NCBI GenBank assembly: GCA_017454335.1
Contig: JAFTDE010000014.1
Location: 1-59,537, forward strand
Direction of reading: 5' to 3'
Source of the DNA: Bacteroidales bacterium
GTDB lineage: Bacteria > Bacteroidota > Bacteroidia > Bacteroidales > UBA932
DNA: 59,537 nucleotides
The notes beneath the pieces are model-generated. The model was given only the letters and a program-made list of their open reading frames with translations. It was not told the origin of the DNA and made no database searches. Shown here one piece after another: positions 5,819 to 16,200 of the stretch (position 1 is its first letter; each line of letters opens with the position of its first letter). Both the position numbers and the translations under genes were made by a program.

Positions 5819-7999
5819 ATGAAGTACGATTGGAAATACTGTTCGCTGGGCGGTGTCGTCCGGGTGAACATTGAATCCGGAGAGGATATCGCCCACCTGG
5901 GCGAACTGGACCAGAAACTGTGGACCGTGCTCAGCTGCCCGGTGGAAGGGCTGGAGTTCGATGCCAAGACGCTCCGGATGCTGGATACGGATGCGGACGG
6001 CAAGATCCGTGTCGCCGAGGTGGTCGCCGCCGCCCAGTGGCTGACCTCCGTGGTCCGGGACAAGGATTCGATCCTGAAAGGGGACAGTGTCCTGCCGCTG
6101 GACCAGTTCAATACCGACGACCCCAAGGGTGCGCGCCTGCTGGAGTCCGCCCGCCAGATCCTGCACAACCTGGGCCTGGAGAAGGACAGCATCAGCATCG
6201 AGGACACCTCCGACAGCATTGCCATTTTCAAGAATACGCTCTTCAACGGCGACGGTATCGTGACCCCGGCCGTGTCCGAAGACGCAGCCGTCAAGGACGC
6301 CATCGAGTCCTGCATGGCGGCCTTCGGGTCGGCCCAGGACCGCTGTGGCGAAGCGGGCGTGGATGCCGAACGGATCGAGAAATTCTATGCGGCCTGTGCG
6401 GATTATGCGGCCTGGCAGGCGGACGGACAGGCGGATGCCGCCATTTTCCCGTTCGGGGCGGATACGGCGGCCGCGCTCGCTGCCTGTGATGCGCTCAAGG
6501 ACAAGATCGCCGATTATTTCATGCGCTGCAAGCTGATCGGATTCAATGACGGATTCGCCGCCGCGGTGGACGTGCCCGCCGAGAAGGTGGCCGCCATCAG
6601 CGACCAGAACCTCGCTTCCCACGAGGACGAGATCGCCCGCTACCCGCTGGCCCGTCCCGCCAAGGACGGCATCCTGCACTTCGACGGCATCAACCCGGCC
6701 TGGCGTGCGGCTTTCGACAATCTGAAGGGGCTGGTCTTCGACAAGAAGGCGACGGGCGTCGACGAAGCCGGATGGAAGGCCGTCCTGGCCAAGTTCGATC
6801 CGTACTGCGCCTGGATGGGTGCGAAGAAAGGGGCTGAAGTCGAGGCGCTCGGGCTGGAGAAAGTCCAGGCCATCCTCGCCGCCGACGCCCGGCAGGCCGT
6901 GCAGGACCTGATCGCCAGGGACGCGGCGCTGAAGGAGGAATCCGAGTCCATCGACGAGGTGGACAAGCTGATGCACCTGTACCGTGACTTCTACACCTTC
7001 CTGAAGAACTACGTCATCTTCTCCGACTTCTATGCGCCGGAGCCGGACACCCTGGCGATGTTCCAGGCCGGCAAGCTGTACATCGACCAGCGCTGCTGCG
7101 ATCTTTGCATCAAGGTGGCGGATATGGGCAAGCATGCCGACATGGCAGGGCTCAGCGGCATGTTCCTGATATACTGCCACTGCAGCTCGAAGGTGCGCGC
7201 CGGCCAGATGGACATCGTCGCCGCGATGACGGACGGCGGTACGCGCAACCTGCGTCCCGGCAAGAACGGCGTCTTCTACGACCGCGACGGTCTGGACTGG
7301 GACGCGACCATCACCAAGGTGGTGGACAACCCGATCAGCGTCCGGCAGGCGTTCTGGTCGCCGTACATCAAGTTCGGCAATTTCATCAAGAGCAAGATCA
7401 CCAAGTCCGCCGAGGAGAAGGATGCGAACGCGGTTTCCACCCTGCAGTCCAAGGCCGAGCCCGGAGCTGCCAAACAGCCTTTCGACATCGCCAAGTACGC
7501 CGGTATCTTCGCCGCCGTGGGCATGGCCCTGGCCGGCATCGGACTGGCTCTCCAGGGTATCCTGAACGGGGTCAAGGGTTTCACCTGGTGGCAGTGGCTG
7601 ATCCTGATCGCCGCCATCATGCTGATCATCTCCGGACCGTCCTGCTTCCTCGCGTGGCTGAAGCTGCGCAAGCGCAACCTCGGCCCGGTGCTGAACGCCA
7701 ACGGCTGGGCCATCAACTCCGTGGTGCTGGTGAACATCCTCTTCGGCGCAACGCTGACGAGCGTGGCCAAGTACCCGGCCGGCAAATACAACGATCCGTA
7801 CAAGAAAGTCGTCCCGCTGTGGCGGCGGATCCTGCGCTGGATCCTGTGCCTGGCGGTCATCGCCTTCGGTGTCCTGTATTTCACCGACAATCTCGGCTGG
7901 GCGGGTATCCACCGCCGGGCCAGGAAGGAAGCCCCGCAGACGGAACTCGTCGAGGAGGCTCCCGCTGACGCCGCAGCCCCTGCGGATGCGGCAGAATAG
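5819..7999 (+). CDS. EF-hand-like membrane protein of unknown function
   Basis: A 726-aa protein. Residues 56-67 (DTDADGKIRVAE) fit the calcium-binding EF-hand loop exactly: Asp at 1, 3 and 5, Gly at 6, Ile at 8, Glu at 12. A degenerate second loop with FNGDGIVTP lies near residue 143. A long, mostly helical soluble region follows, then four hydrophobic segments at roughly 556-580, 590-612, 626-645 and 668-690, and a short Ala/Pro/Glu-rich tail. There is no signal peptide, so the soluble part probably faces the cytoplasm. Related large hypothetical proteins starting with a similar GGxxRVNIxSGEDIxHLGELDQK pattern occur in Bacteroidetes, as I recall. The glycosyltransferase starts 9 bp downstream, so the two are probably co-transcribed. 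Function unknown. Confidence 0.8.
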   Translation: MKYDWKYCSLGGVVRVNIESGEDIAHLGELDQKLWTVLSCPVEGLEFDAKTLRMLDTDADGKIRVAEVVAAAQWLTSVVRDKDSILKGDSVLPLDQFNTDDPKGARLLESARQILHNLGLEKDSISIEDTSDSIAIFKNTLFNGDGIVTPAVSEDAAVKDAIESCMAAFGSAQDRCGEAGVDAERIEKFYAACADYAAWQADGQADAAIFPFGADTAAALAACDALKDKIADYFMRCKLIGFNDGFAAAVDVPAEKVAAISDQNLASHEDEIARYPLARPAKDGILHFDGINPAWRAAFDNLKGLVFDKKATGVDEAGWKAVLAKFDPYCAWMGAKKGAEVEALGLEKVQAILAADARQAVQDLIARDAALKEESESIDEVDKLMHLYRDFYTFLKNYVIFSDFYAPEPDTLAMFQAGKLYIDQRCCDLCIKVADMGKHADMAGLSGMFLIYCHCSSKVRAGQMDIVAAMTDGGTRNLRPGKNGVFYDRDGLDWDATITKVVDNPISVRQAFWSPYIKFGNFIKSKITKSAEEKDANAVSTLQSKAEPGAAKQPFDIAKYAGIFAAVGMALAGIGLALQGILNGVKGFTWWQWLILIAAIMLIISGPSCFLAWLKLRKRNLGPVLNANGWAINSVVLVNILFGATLTSVAKYPAGKYNDPYKKVVPLWRRILRWILCLAVIAFGVLYFTDNLGWAGIHRRARKEAPQTELVEEAPADAAAPADAAE

Positions 8000-8008
8000 A
8001 CAAAGAAA

Positions 8009-9220
8009 ATGGACTTATTTAACCCCCTGAACTTACAGCCCGCCAATGTCGGGCTGTTCTGTGATTGCTTCCCGCCCGTGATGGACGGTGTCTCCGTATG
8101 TATGTACAACTATGCCTACTGGATCCAGAAGAAAGCGGGCAGCGTGTACGTCATTACCCCCAACGTGCCCGGCGCAGACTACGCCAAGCACGAATTCAAG
8201 GTGCTGGACTACTTCTCCGTGCCGGTCCCGATGCGTCCGCCCTATGTGACGGGGATCGCCGAACTCGACCCGGTTTTCCTGAAGAAGATCAGTTCGATCC
8301 GCTTCCGGATCGTCCATGCCCATTGCCCCTTCGCTTCCGGACAGGCGGCCCGCCGCATCGCCAGGTGGCAGGGCATTCCGCTGGTGGCGACCTTCCACTC
8401 CAAATACCGTGACGACTTCGCGCGCGTGCTGCCCAAGCCCATGGTCGACAGCATCATCAAGGAAATCGTCGCTTTCTACGAGAGCGCCGACCTGGTCTGG
8501 GTGCCGCAGGAGTCCGTCACCGAGGTGCTCCGCGAGTACGGATACAAAGGCCGGATCGAAGTGATGGACAACGGCAGCGACCTGGTCGCCGACTACCCGG
8601 ATCAGTACTTCGTGGAAGCACGGCAGGCGCTGGGCATCCGTCCCGAAGAGTTCGTGATGCTGTTCGTCGGCCAGCACATCTGGGAGAAAAACCCGAGGCT
8701 GGTCATCGAAGCGCTCGCGCTGATGAGCGACGTTCCCTTCCGGATGTTCTTTGTCGGAAACGGATATGCCGCCGATGCGATGAAACAGCTGGTCAGCGAA
8801 AAGGGGCTGGACGACAAGGTGACTTTCGTCGGAACCCTGACGGAACGCGCCGCGATCACCCGCTACTACGCGGCGGCCGACCTCTTCCTCTTCCCGTCCC
8901 TGTACGACAACGCGCCGCTGGTGGTCCGCGAGGCCGCTGCGCTGCATACGCCGGCGGTGATGGCCGAGGGCGCGACGGCTTCGACCATCCTCACCGACGG
9001 CGAGAACGGCTTCCTGACGCCGAACGATCCGGACGCGATGGCGGCCCTGCTGAGGCGCCTCGTCGCCGATCCCGAACGCGTCCGCCGCGTCGGGGTCCAG
9101 GCATCGAAAACGATCGTCCGCAGCTGGGAGGATTGCGTGGATGAGGTGATCGACCGCTACAATGTCCTGCTCCGCAGCCGGAAGCTCCAGCCGGTGGACA
9201 GGCTGTGGCTCCCGGAATAA
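8009..9220 (+). CDS. GT4-type glycosyltransferase
   Basis: A 403-aa GT-B fold glycosyltransferase of the group 1/GT4 type, cytoplasmic and expected to use a nucleotide-activated sugar. The N-terminal half has the acceptor-domain pattern: FCDCFPPVMDGVSV near residue 17, then HAHCPF and TFHSKY. The C-terminal half has the donor domain: LFVGQHIWEKNP, FVGTLTERAAITRYYAAADLFLFPSLYDNAPLVVREAAA, where the Glu of VREAAA corresponds to the conserved GT4 nucleotide-sugar residue. This layout is common in 1,2-diacylglycerol and phosphatidyl-inositol glycosyltransferases. The acceptor cannot be named from sequence. It follows the EF-hand membrane protein by 9 bp, suggesting a shared envelope role. Confidence 0.88.
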   Translation: MDLFNPLNLQPANVGLFCDCFPPVMDGVSVCMYNYAYWIQKKAGSVYVITPNVPGADYAKHEFKVLDYFSVPVPMRPPYVTGIAELDPVFLKKISSIRFRIVHAHCPFASGQAARRIARWQGIPLVATFHSKYRDDFARVLPKPMVDSIIKEIVAFYESADLVWVPQESVTEVLREYGYKGRIEVMDNGSDLVADYPDQYFVEARQALGIRPEEFVMLFVGQHIWEKNPRLVIEALALMSDVPFRMFFVGNGYAADAMKQLVSEKGLDDKVTFVGTLTERAAITRYYAAADLFLFPSLYDNAPLVVREAAALHTPAVMAEGATASTILTDGENGFLTPNDPDAMAALLRRLVADPERVRRVGVQASKTIVRSWEDCVDEVIDRYNVLLRSRKLQPVDRLWLPE

Positions 9221-9265
9221 TCGTAAAAATGTGATAATTATCGCTTTTCTTTTCGAAATTTTGTC

Positions 9266-9273
9266 TATCTTTG
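9266..9273 (+). promoter_or_regulatory. -7 promoter box for rpsO, with a leader hairpin
   Basis: TATCTTTG, 50 bp before the rpsO ATG. Between them, GGCC-ACGGT-GGCC (near 9286-9298) can fold into a small hairpin. S15 often autoregulates through its leader; whether this leader does is unproven. Confidence 0.7.
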
Positions 9274-9323
9274 CACCCGCTTTCGGCCACGGTGGCCGGA
9301 ATTAACAAAAAACTTTTTGCAAG

Positions 9324-9599
9324 ATGGCTGAATATTTAATGCCTGAAAAGAAGCAAGAGATTTTCGAGAAGTACGGGAAGTCCAATAAAGACACCGGCTC
9401 CGCAGAGAGTCAAGTTGCATTATTCTCCTACCGTATCGCTCATCTTACGGAGCATGTCAAGAAGAACAAGAAGGACGTCGTTACGCGCCGCAGTCTTCTT
9501 CGCCTCGTAGGTAAAAGACGCCAGCTGCTGGATTACCTCCAGAAAGTTGACATCGAGAGATACAGAAAGATCATCAAGGAGCTCGGTCTCCGTCGATAA
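9324..9599 (+). CDS. rpsO: 30S ribosomal protein S15
   Basis: A 91-aa protein matching S15 throughout: DTGSAESQVALFSYRIAHLTEH (16S rRNA-binding helices), then RRSLLRLVGKRRQLLDYL and the C-terminal IIKELGLRR. It binds the central domain of 16S rRNA and nucleates assembly of the 30S platform. Length is normal for the family (about 89). It sits directly ahead of pnp, the conserved bacterial order, but an intrinsic terminator lies between them. Confidence 0.98.
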   Translation: MAEYLMPEKKQEIFEKYGKSNKDTGSAESQVALFSYRIAHLTEHVKKNKKDVVTRRSLLRLVGKRRQLLDYLQKVDIERYRKIIKELGLRR

Positions 9600-9619
9600 T
9601 CATACGATAGGAAGGATTT

Positions 9620-9652
9620 GGGATGGTTCCCGGGTGGAGCCATCCCTTTTTT
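9620..9652 (+). terminator. Intrinsic terminator between rpsO and pnp
   Basis: GGGATGG (9620-9626) pairs with CCATCCC (9640-9646), followed by six T (9647-9652). It probably uncouples or attenuates pnp relative to rpsO. Confidence 0.75.
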
Positions 9653-9681
9653 GAAGAAAGACGTAAAGGAAAACAATAGAA

Positions 9682-12111
9682 ATGAACGTAATCAACAAGA
9701 AAATCGAACTCGCTGACGGGCGGGTTATCGAGATTGAAACCGGAAAACTCGCCAAGCAGGCGGACGGTTCCGCGGTCGTCAAGATGGGTGGCACGATGCT
9801 TCTCGCCACCGTATGTGCCGCGAAGGAAGTCAAGGAAGGCACCGATTTTATGCCTCTCACCGTCGACTACAAGGAAAAGTATTATTCGGCAGGCCGTTTC
9901 CCCGGCGGATTCATGAAGCGCGAAGGCAAGTCCAGCGACTACGAAGTCCTGATCTCCCGCCTCATCGACCGCCCCATCCGTCCCCTGTGGCCGGATGATT
10001 TCCACCTGGAAGTTTTTGTCAATGTTACCCTGATCTCTGCCGAGCAGGATATCCAGCCGGATGCGCTCGCGGGTCTTGCCGCGTCCTGCGCCCTGGCTAC
10101 CTCGGACCTTCCTTTCGGCGGTCCGATCTCCGAAGTCCGCGTTTCCCGCATCAACGGACAGTTCGTCATCAACCCGAGCTTCTCCCAGATGAAGGACAGC
10201 GACCTGGAACTGATGGTCGCCGCCACCGAGGAGAACATCATGATGGTCGAGGGCGAGATGAACGAGGTCAGCGAGCACGACATGCTCGAGGCCATCAAGT
10301 TCGCCCACGAGGAAATCAAGCGTCACTGCCGCCTGCAGAAAGAGCTCATGCACGAGCTGGGCACCGACGTGAACAAGCGGGACTACCCGCACGACGAGCA
10401 GGACGAGGATCTGCGCAAGGCGGTCCGCGATTTCTGCTACGACAAGTGCTATGCCCTGGCCAAGGCTGCCAAGCCCAAGCAGGAGCGTGAGGAAGGCTTC
10501 GAAGCCATCAAGGAAGAGTTCGTCGCCACCATCCCCGAGCCGCAGACCGAGCTGGAGAAAGAGGCCTATGCCCTCAAGCTCACGCTGATCGACCGTTACT
10601 ACCACGATACCGAGAAGGAAGCGATGCGCAACCTGATCCTGGACGAAGGAATCCGTCTGGACGGCCGCGTCTGCAACCAGGTGCGCCCGATCTGGTGCGA
10701 GGCGGACTACCTGCCCTGCGCCCACGGCAGCGCCATCTTCACCCGTGGCGAGACCCAGTCCCTGGCGTCCGTCACCCTCGGTACCAAGATGGATATGAAG
10801 GAACTGGACGAGGTCCTGATCCAGGGTGACCAGCAGTTCGTCCTGCACTACAATTTCCCGCCGTTCGCCACCGGCGAGGCCAAGCCGCAGCGCGGTGTCG
10901 GCCGTCGTGAGGTCGGCCACGGCAACCTGGCGATGCGCGCCCTCAAGCCCGTCGTTCCCCTCGCTCCCGAGAATCCCTACGCCGTGCGCGTGGTTTCCGA
11001 TATCCTCGAGTCCAACGGATCCTCTTCGATGGCTTCCGTCTGCGCGGGCTGCCTGGCCCTCATGGACGCCGGTGTGAAGATCCGCAAGCCGGTCGCCGGT
11101 GTGGCCATGGGCCTGATCACCGACGCCGAGCGCCCCAACGACCGCTACGCCATCCTGACCGACATCCTCGGCGACGAGGATCACCTCGGTGACATGGACT
11201 TCAAGGTGACGGGTACCGCCGACGGCATCACCGCCACCCAGATGGACATCAAGGTGGACGGCCTGTCCTATGACGTGCTGGAGAAAGCCCTCGAGCAGGC
11301 TCGCCAGGGCCGCATGCACATCATGGGCGAAATGATGAAGACCCTCAGCGAACCGCGTGCGGACTACAAGCCGTTCGTCCCGCGTGTCGTCGAGATCCGC
11401 ATCCCCAGCGAGTTCATCGGCGCCGTTATCGGCAAGGGCGGCGAGGTCATCCAGAAGATCCAGAAAGAGACCGGAACCACCATCACCATCGACGAGAAAC
11501 CGAAGGAAGGCGGCGCCCCGGGCGAAACCGAAGGCATCGTCGACATCTTCAGCACCGACCGCGACTCCATGGACAAGGCCCTCGATTGGATCAAGGGTAT
11601 CTGCGCCGTTCCCGAGGTGGGCACCGTCTATCATGGCCGTGTCGTCAGCATCCTCGAATTCGGTGCGTTCATCGAGATCCTGCCGGGCAAGGAAGGCCTG
11701 CTGCATGTCTCTGAAATCGCCTGGAGCAAGACCGACAAGGTCGAGGACGTCCTGTCCGTCGGCGACGAGGTGGATGTCAAGCTGCTCGAGATCGACGCCA
11801 AGACCGGCAAGATGCGCCTGTCGATGCGTGCCCTGACGGACAAGCCCGAAGGCTATGTCGAGCCGAAGGGCCGCGACCGTGGCCCGCGCCGCGAAGGCGG
11901 AGAGCGCCGGGAAGGCGAGCGTCGTGGAAACGACCGCGGAAACGATCGCCGCGGAGGCGAGCGTCGCGGCAATGACCGCGGTGAGCGTCGCAGCGACGAC
12001 CGTCGTGGCCCGCGCCGGGATGACCGTCCCCGCCGCAGCGGCGGCCCGCGTACCGACGCCCCCGCGCCCCAGTTCGACGACTACAAGGAACCCACCGAGG
12101 ATATTTTCTAG
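9682..12111 (+). CDS. pnp: Polyribonucleotide nucleotidyltransferase (PNPase)
   Basis: An 809-aa 3'-5' phosphorolytic exoribonuclease. Domain order is complete: first RNase PH domain (about 10-145), helical domain, catalytic RNase PH domain (about 315-550, with [15 protein letters not shown] and the second-core GSSSMASVC and MDFKVTGT), KH domain ([21 protein letters not shown], about 570-630) and S1 domain ([30 protein letters not shown], about 645-715). The last 85 or so residues form an Arg/Gly/Asp-rich low-complexity tail with repeats such as ERRGNDRG, likely disordered and RNA-binding. Transcription ends at the terminator at 12131-12171. Confidence 0.98.
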   Translation: MNVINKKIELADGRVIEIETGKLAKQADGSAVVKMGGTMLLATVCAAKEVKEGTDFMPLTVDYKEKYYSAGRFPGGFMKREGKSSDYEVLISRLIDRPIRPLWPDDFHLEVFVNVTLISAEQDIQPDALAGLAASCALATSDLPFGGPISEVRVSRINGQFVINPSFSQMKDSDLELMVAATEENIMMVEGEMNEVSEHDMLEAIKFAHEEIKRHCRLQKELMHELGTDVNKRDYPHDEQDEDLRKAVRDFCYDKCYALAKAAKPKQEREEGFEAIKEEFVATIPEPQTELEKEAYALKLTLIDRYYHDTEKEAMRNLILDEGIRLDGRVCNQVRPIWCEADYLPCAHGSAIFTRGETQSLASVTLGTKMDMKELDEVLIQGDQQFVLHYNFPPFATGEAKPQRGVGRREVGHGNLAMRALKPVVPLAPENPYAVRVVSDILESNGSSSMASVCAGCLALMDAGVKIRKPVAGVAMGLITDAERPNDRYAILTDILGDEDHLGDMDFKVTGTADGITATQMDIKVDGLSYDVLEKALEQARQGRMHIMGEMMKTLSEPRADYKPFVPRVVEIRIPSEFIGAVIGKGGEVIQKIQKETGTTITIDEKPKEGGAPGETEGIVDIFSTDRDSMDKALDWIKGICAVPEVGTVYHGRVVSILEFGAFIEILPGKEGLLHVSEIAWSKTDKVEDVLSVGDEVDVKLLEIDAKTGKMRLSMRALTDKPEGYVEPKGRDRGPRREGGERREGERRGNDRGNDRRGGERRGNDRGERRSDDRRGPRRDDRPRRSGGPRTDAPAPQFDDYKEPTEDIF

Positions 12112-12130
12112 ACCCCCGGGTACAGAATAG

Positions 12131-12171
12131 AAAAAAGGACTGCCTGTGCGAAAGACACGGGCAGTTTTTTT
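12131..12171 (+). terminator. Intrinsic terminator after pnp
   Basis: CTGCCTGTG (12140-12148) pairs with CACGGGCAG (12156-12164), nine pairs including one G-T, with loop CGAAAGA and seven T after it. Confidence 0.9.
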
Positions 12172-12213
12172 GTGTAAAATTGTTAAATTAGCGGAGACTA
12201 ATCACATCCAGCC

Positions 12214-13251
12214 ATGCTTAGAAAACTGTTTGTCGCCGTCGGCCTGCTGGCCGCCCTGACCCTGTCCGCCCAGCCGCGCGGAACCGCACCCGGTACCCTC
12301 TTCGAAGATCCCGATGCCCACGACCCCGTGGCCGCCTTCTGCGACGGGCGCTACTATGTATTCACCACCGGACTGACCGTCATGTCCTCCGACGACATGA
12401 AGCACTGGCGCTTCGAACAGCGTGTCCTTCCCGAAACGCCCCAGTGGGCCGTCGAGAAGGGATTCCGCGGAATGCCCTGGGCCCCGGACATCCAGTTCAT
12501 CAACGGGAAATGGTATCTCTACTATTCCTATTCGCGTTTCGGCAAGAACACCTCCGCCATCGGCGTGGCCATCAACAAGACGCTCAACCCGGAATCCCCG
12601 GATTTCAAATGGGAGGACCAGGGGATGATCGTCGAGTCCATCCCGGGCCGCGATGAATGGAACGCCATCGACGCCAACGTCATCCTGGACGAGGAAGGGA
12701 CGGGCTGGCTGTGCTTCGGATCGTTCTGGCGCGGAATCAAGATGTTCAAGCTGGACGAGACCTACACCCGCATGGCCGAGCCGCAGGAGTGGTATCCGCT
12801 CTGCCGGCGCCCGGACGGCACCGCCAAGGACATCGCCGGCAAGGACGACGGCCTCCGGCCGGATCCGCGCGGAACCGACTTTGATGCCGGCAACGGCGCC
12901 GTCGAAGCTCCTTTCATCTTCCGTCACGGCGGGTATTACTATCTGTTCGTCTCCTACGACCTCTGCTGCCGCGGCCAGAACAGCACCTACAATGTGGTCG
13001 TGGGACGCTCTGAGAAGGTGACGGGTCCCTACATCGACCGGGACGGCGTGTCCCTGATGTATGGCGGCGGTACCGTCGTCGCCAAGGGCAACGAGCGCTA
13101 TGCCGGCGTGGGCCACAGCGCCACCGTGACCTTCGGCGGCGAGGACTACCTGTTTATGCACGGGTATGACGGCCAGGCGGACTACCGTTCCAAGCTCCTC
13201 GTCCGGAAGATCAGCTGGACGCCGGACGGCTGGCCGGAGATCCGCCTATAG
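12214..13251 (+). CDS. GH43 family glycoside hydrolase, arabinanase-like
   Basis: A 345-aa secreted enzyme with an N-terminal signal peptide (LRKLFVAVGLLAALTLSAQ). It has the five-bladed GH43 propeller signature: catalytic base Asp37 in AHDP, pKa modulator Asp153 in NAIDANV, catalytic acid Glu231 in GAVEAPF. The segments MPWAPDIQFINGKWYLYYS and GVGHSATV are typical of alpha-1,5-arabinanases. Single-domain length is normal. Expected to cut arabinan backbones or release arabinose in the periplasm or at the outer membrane. It converges on the DUF5107-TPR gene, overlapping by 6 bp. Confidence 0.9.
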   Translation: MLRKLFVAVGLLAALTLSAQPRGTAPGTLFEDPDAHDPVAAFCDGRYYVFTTGLTVMSSDDMKHWRFEQRVLPETPQWAVEKGFRGMPWAPDIQFINGKWYLYYSYSRFGKNTSAIGVAINKTLNPESPDFKWEDQGMIVESIPGRDEWNAIDANVILDEEGTGWLCFGSFWRGIKMFKLDETYTRMAEPQEWYPLCRRPDGTAKDIAGKDDGLRPDPRGTDFDAGNGAVEAPFIFRHGGYYYLFVSYDLCCRGQNSTYNVVVGRSEKVTGPYIDRDGVSLMYGGGTVVAKGNERYAGVGHSATVTFGGEDYLFMHGYDGQADYRSKLLVRKISWTPDGWPEIRL

Positions 13252-16200
13252 GAGATCCAGCCCCTCGCGTCCCAGCGCGATCATCAGTTCGCAGTGGGCG
13301 ACGTTGCGCTGTCTGAGGTCTTCGTCCCAGATGGCCAGGTCCGGCAGCGACACGGCGAAGTAGTCCATCACGACTTCGTCGCCGCGGTGCTGCTCGCCGT
13401 ATTCCAGCAGCATCCGGAACTTGGCCCGGGCTTCGTCCCGGCGGCCGAGGGCGGCCAGGCAGAGGCCCTGGTAGTAGATCTTCTCGGGCTTTGCGTCGTT
13501 GTAGTACAGGGCGGGAACGGGCTTGAGATTGCCCAGTGCGCCCTTTTCCCAGCACGCGCGGGCTTTCTCCGCGTCCCCGGCGCCTTTCCAGGCCTTTCCC
13601 AGCCAGTAGTAGAAATCCTGCTCCTGCGCTCCGTATAACTTGCCCTCACCCAGGTGGTGCGGGTATTCCAGACATTCTTCCAGCAGGGCGACGGCTTCCG
13701 TCCAGCGTCCGGCTTCCATGGCCTGGCGGGCCAGTTCGACCCGGCAGCGCTGGTATTGGGCCGGCACCTTGCCCTCGCCGCCTTCCCAGGGATGGAAGCG
13801 GTGGGCGTCGAGTTTCGCGCGCGCTTCGGCGTAGCGGCCGAGGTCGTTGAGCAGGGTGATCTCTTCGAGGACCAGGTCATCGCGGCTCTCTACCTGTGCC
13901 CGGTGGGTCTGCAGGCGGTCGAGGCGTTCCTGCGCGGGGCTCCCGAGTTTCTTGTGCAGCTGGTCCAGTTCCATCAGGATGCGGGCGTCGCTTTCGTCGA
14001 GTGCGTAGGCGCGCTCCATCGCCGCCAGTGCGCCGGCGCTGTCGTGGCGCTTGTTGTACAGCACCAGGGCGAGGCAGCGCCAGGCGGACGGGAACTCCGG
14101 ATCCAGGCGGACGGCGCGCTCCCAGCAGGCCTGGGCCTGGTCGTACTGGCGTTTGTCGTACCAGAGGTTCCCCAGCAGCCAGGCCGCCCGCGGATCGCTC
14201 TGCTGCGCATCCAGCGCAGCAATGGCCTCCAGGCGGTTCGGGAAAGCCGGGAAGGCGCTCCGCGGCGACTTGTCTCCGGCCCGGCAGCAGTAGCGCCAAT
14301 AGTACAGCGACATCTCGCTGAGCGCGTTCTGCGCTTCGCCGAAGCGCCAGAGCGCATCCGCTTCTTCGAACAGACCCGCGGCGCAGAAATCCAGTGCGAT
14401 CTCGTCGTAATTCTCGCATTCGCCGCGCATCAGGGCCGCGAACTCCTCCAGCCCGCTCCCGTCCAGCAGGTAGCGGACCCAGCGGCAGCCATAGTTGAAC
14501 GCATCGATCTGCAGCGATTCCCCGATCAGGGCCAGCGCCTCTTCCTTGCGGTCCAGGCGTCGCAGTACGGCGGCCTTGAGCGCGCGGACCTGGTGGTTGT
14601 GCCAACCCTTCCAGAGGGCACGGTCCAGCTCCTGCAGCGCCTGCTCCCAGTGCTGGCCGGCGCAGCTGATGCGCGCGCAGGCGAGGTAGGCGGGCTCCTG
14701 CCAGGCGGCGTTCCAGGCGGCCTTGCAGAAACAGTCGTAGGCTTCGTCCGGGCGGCCCAGGTATCTCAGGCAGAGCCCCAGGTTGTAGAACGGCTCGCCG
14801 TCATAGGGATTGGGATTGCGTTTCTGCAGCACCTTCACGGCCATGCGGAACAGCGGCTCGGCCAGTTCGAAACGGCCCCGCCGCAGGTACCACAGGCCCA
14901 GGGCGTTGTTGTTGCGCACGTCCGAGGGATCGCGCCGCAGCGCTTCCTCGTAATAGTCCTTCGCACTCCAGGTGGCATGGCGGTACTGTTCCAGATGCAG
15001 CCCCGTCAGGTACAGCTGTTCGCAGGAAGCGATCTCCGACGGGCGCATGGCGGCTTCCGCCGCCGGCGGGATCTCGCTGTCGGCCGGCTCGGGATGCCAG
15101 CTCAGCGCGCCCGCCTGCACGGTCAGTTCCGAGAAGGGAACGTCCCCCGTCGGAACGACCCGGTCGAAGAGTTGCTCCGGGCTCAGCTCCACCCGGCTGT
15201 CGAACAGGACCCGGCCGTCTTCCCGGCGCAGCGTGATCTGCACGTCCTGGCGCGAGGTGGCGAATACGCGGATGCGCGCCTGTCCCGGTCCTGCCGGGTC
15301 CAGGTTCAGCACCAGGTCCCGGGAAGCGTTCTTGACGACGCCCAGTTCGCGGTAGGGGAAGAAATACTGGACGAAGGACTTCTCTTCCCCGGGCATCAGC
15401 CAGCTGAAATCGGGCTGGTTCTCCGTATAGACGCCCGCCATCAGTTCGATGTACGGGCCGTCCTCGTCCGTGAGGTTGCGGTCCCAGGCCCGGCCGAAAT
15501 CCCCGTTCCCCCAGGTCCACTGCTTCTTGCCCGGCGCAAAGCGGTGATCCGCCACGTGCAGCATACCGCAGCGGGTGTCATTCTCGTATCCGCCTTCGAA
15601 ATCGTATTTCGACCGGGCTACCATGTAGGAAGTCGGTACCTTGATGTTCCTGTAATTGGAGATGTCCACGCCCGCGGAGTAATCCATCTTGTAATAGACG
15701 CCCGTGGCGATGGGGAAGGTGCTGACCGCCCGTTTGCCGTGGTCGAACACCGCGTTCACGTCCGGCGGGAAGACGCTCTGGTACGCGTCGTTCACCTTGA
15801 CGGCCGGATTCGCCCACCACAGGAAGGTCTGGGGCAGTTCGGAGCGATTGCACAGCACGCCCTGGATCTCGAGGTAGGCACAGCCCGGACGCAGGGTGAA
15901 ACCCGCCTGGGCGCGCTGGTGGAACATCCGTTCCATTTCGTTGCACCATACGGTGGCGCTCCCGTCCGGGTGCGTCTCGATGCGGCAGTCCACCGGCAGG
16001 AAGGTGCTCGGCCGGTGGTGCTGCGGCCAGTTGAATTCGATTCCGCCGCTGATCCAGGGCCCCGCCAGGCCCACCAGGGCCGGCTTGATCACCTGGTTGT
16101 AGTAGATGAAATGCCGCTGCGCGATCTTGTCGTAGGCCATCTGCACCCTCCCGCCCAATTCGGGCAGGATCATCACCTTGAGGTATTCGTTCTCGAGGAA

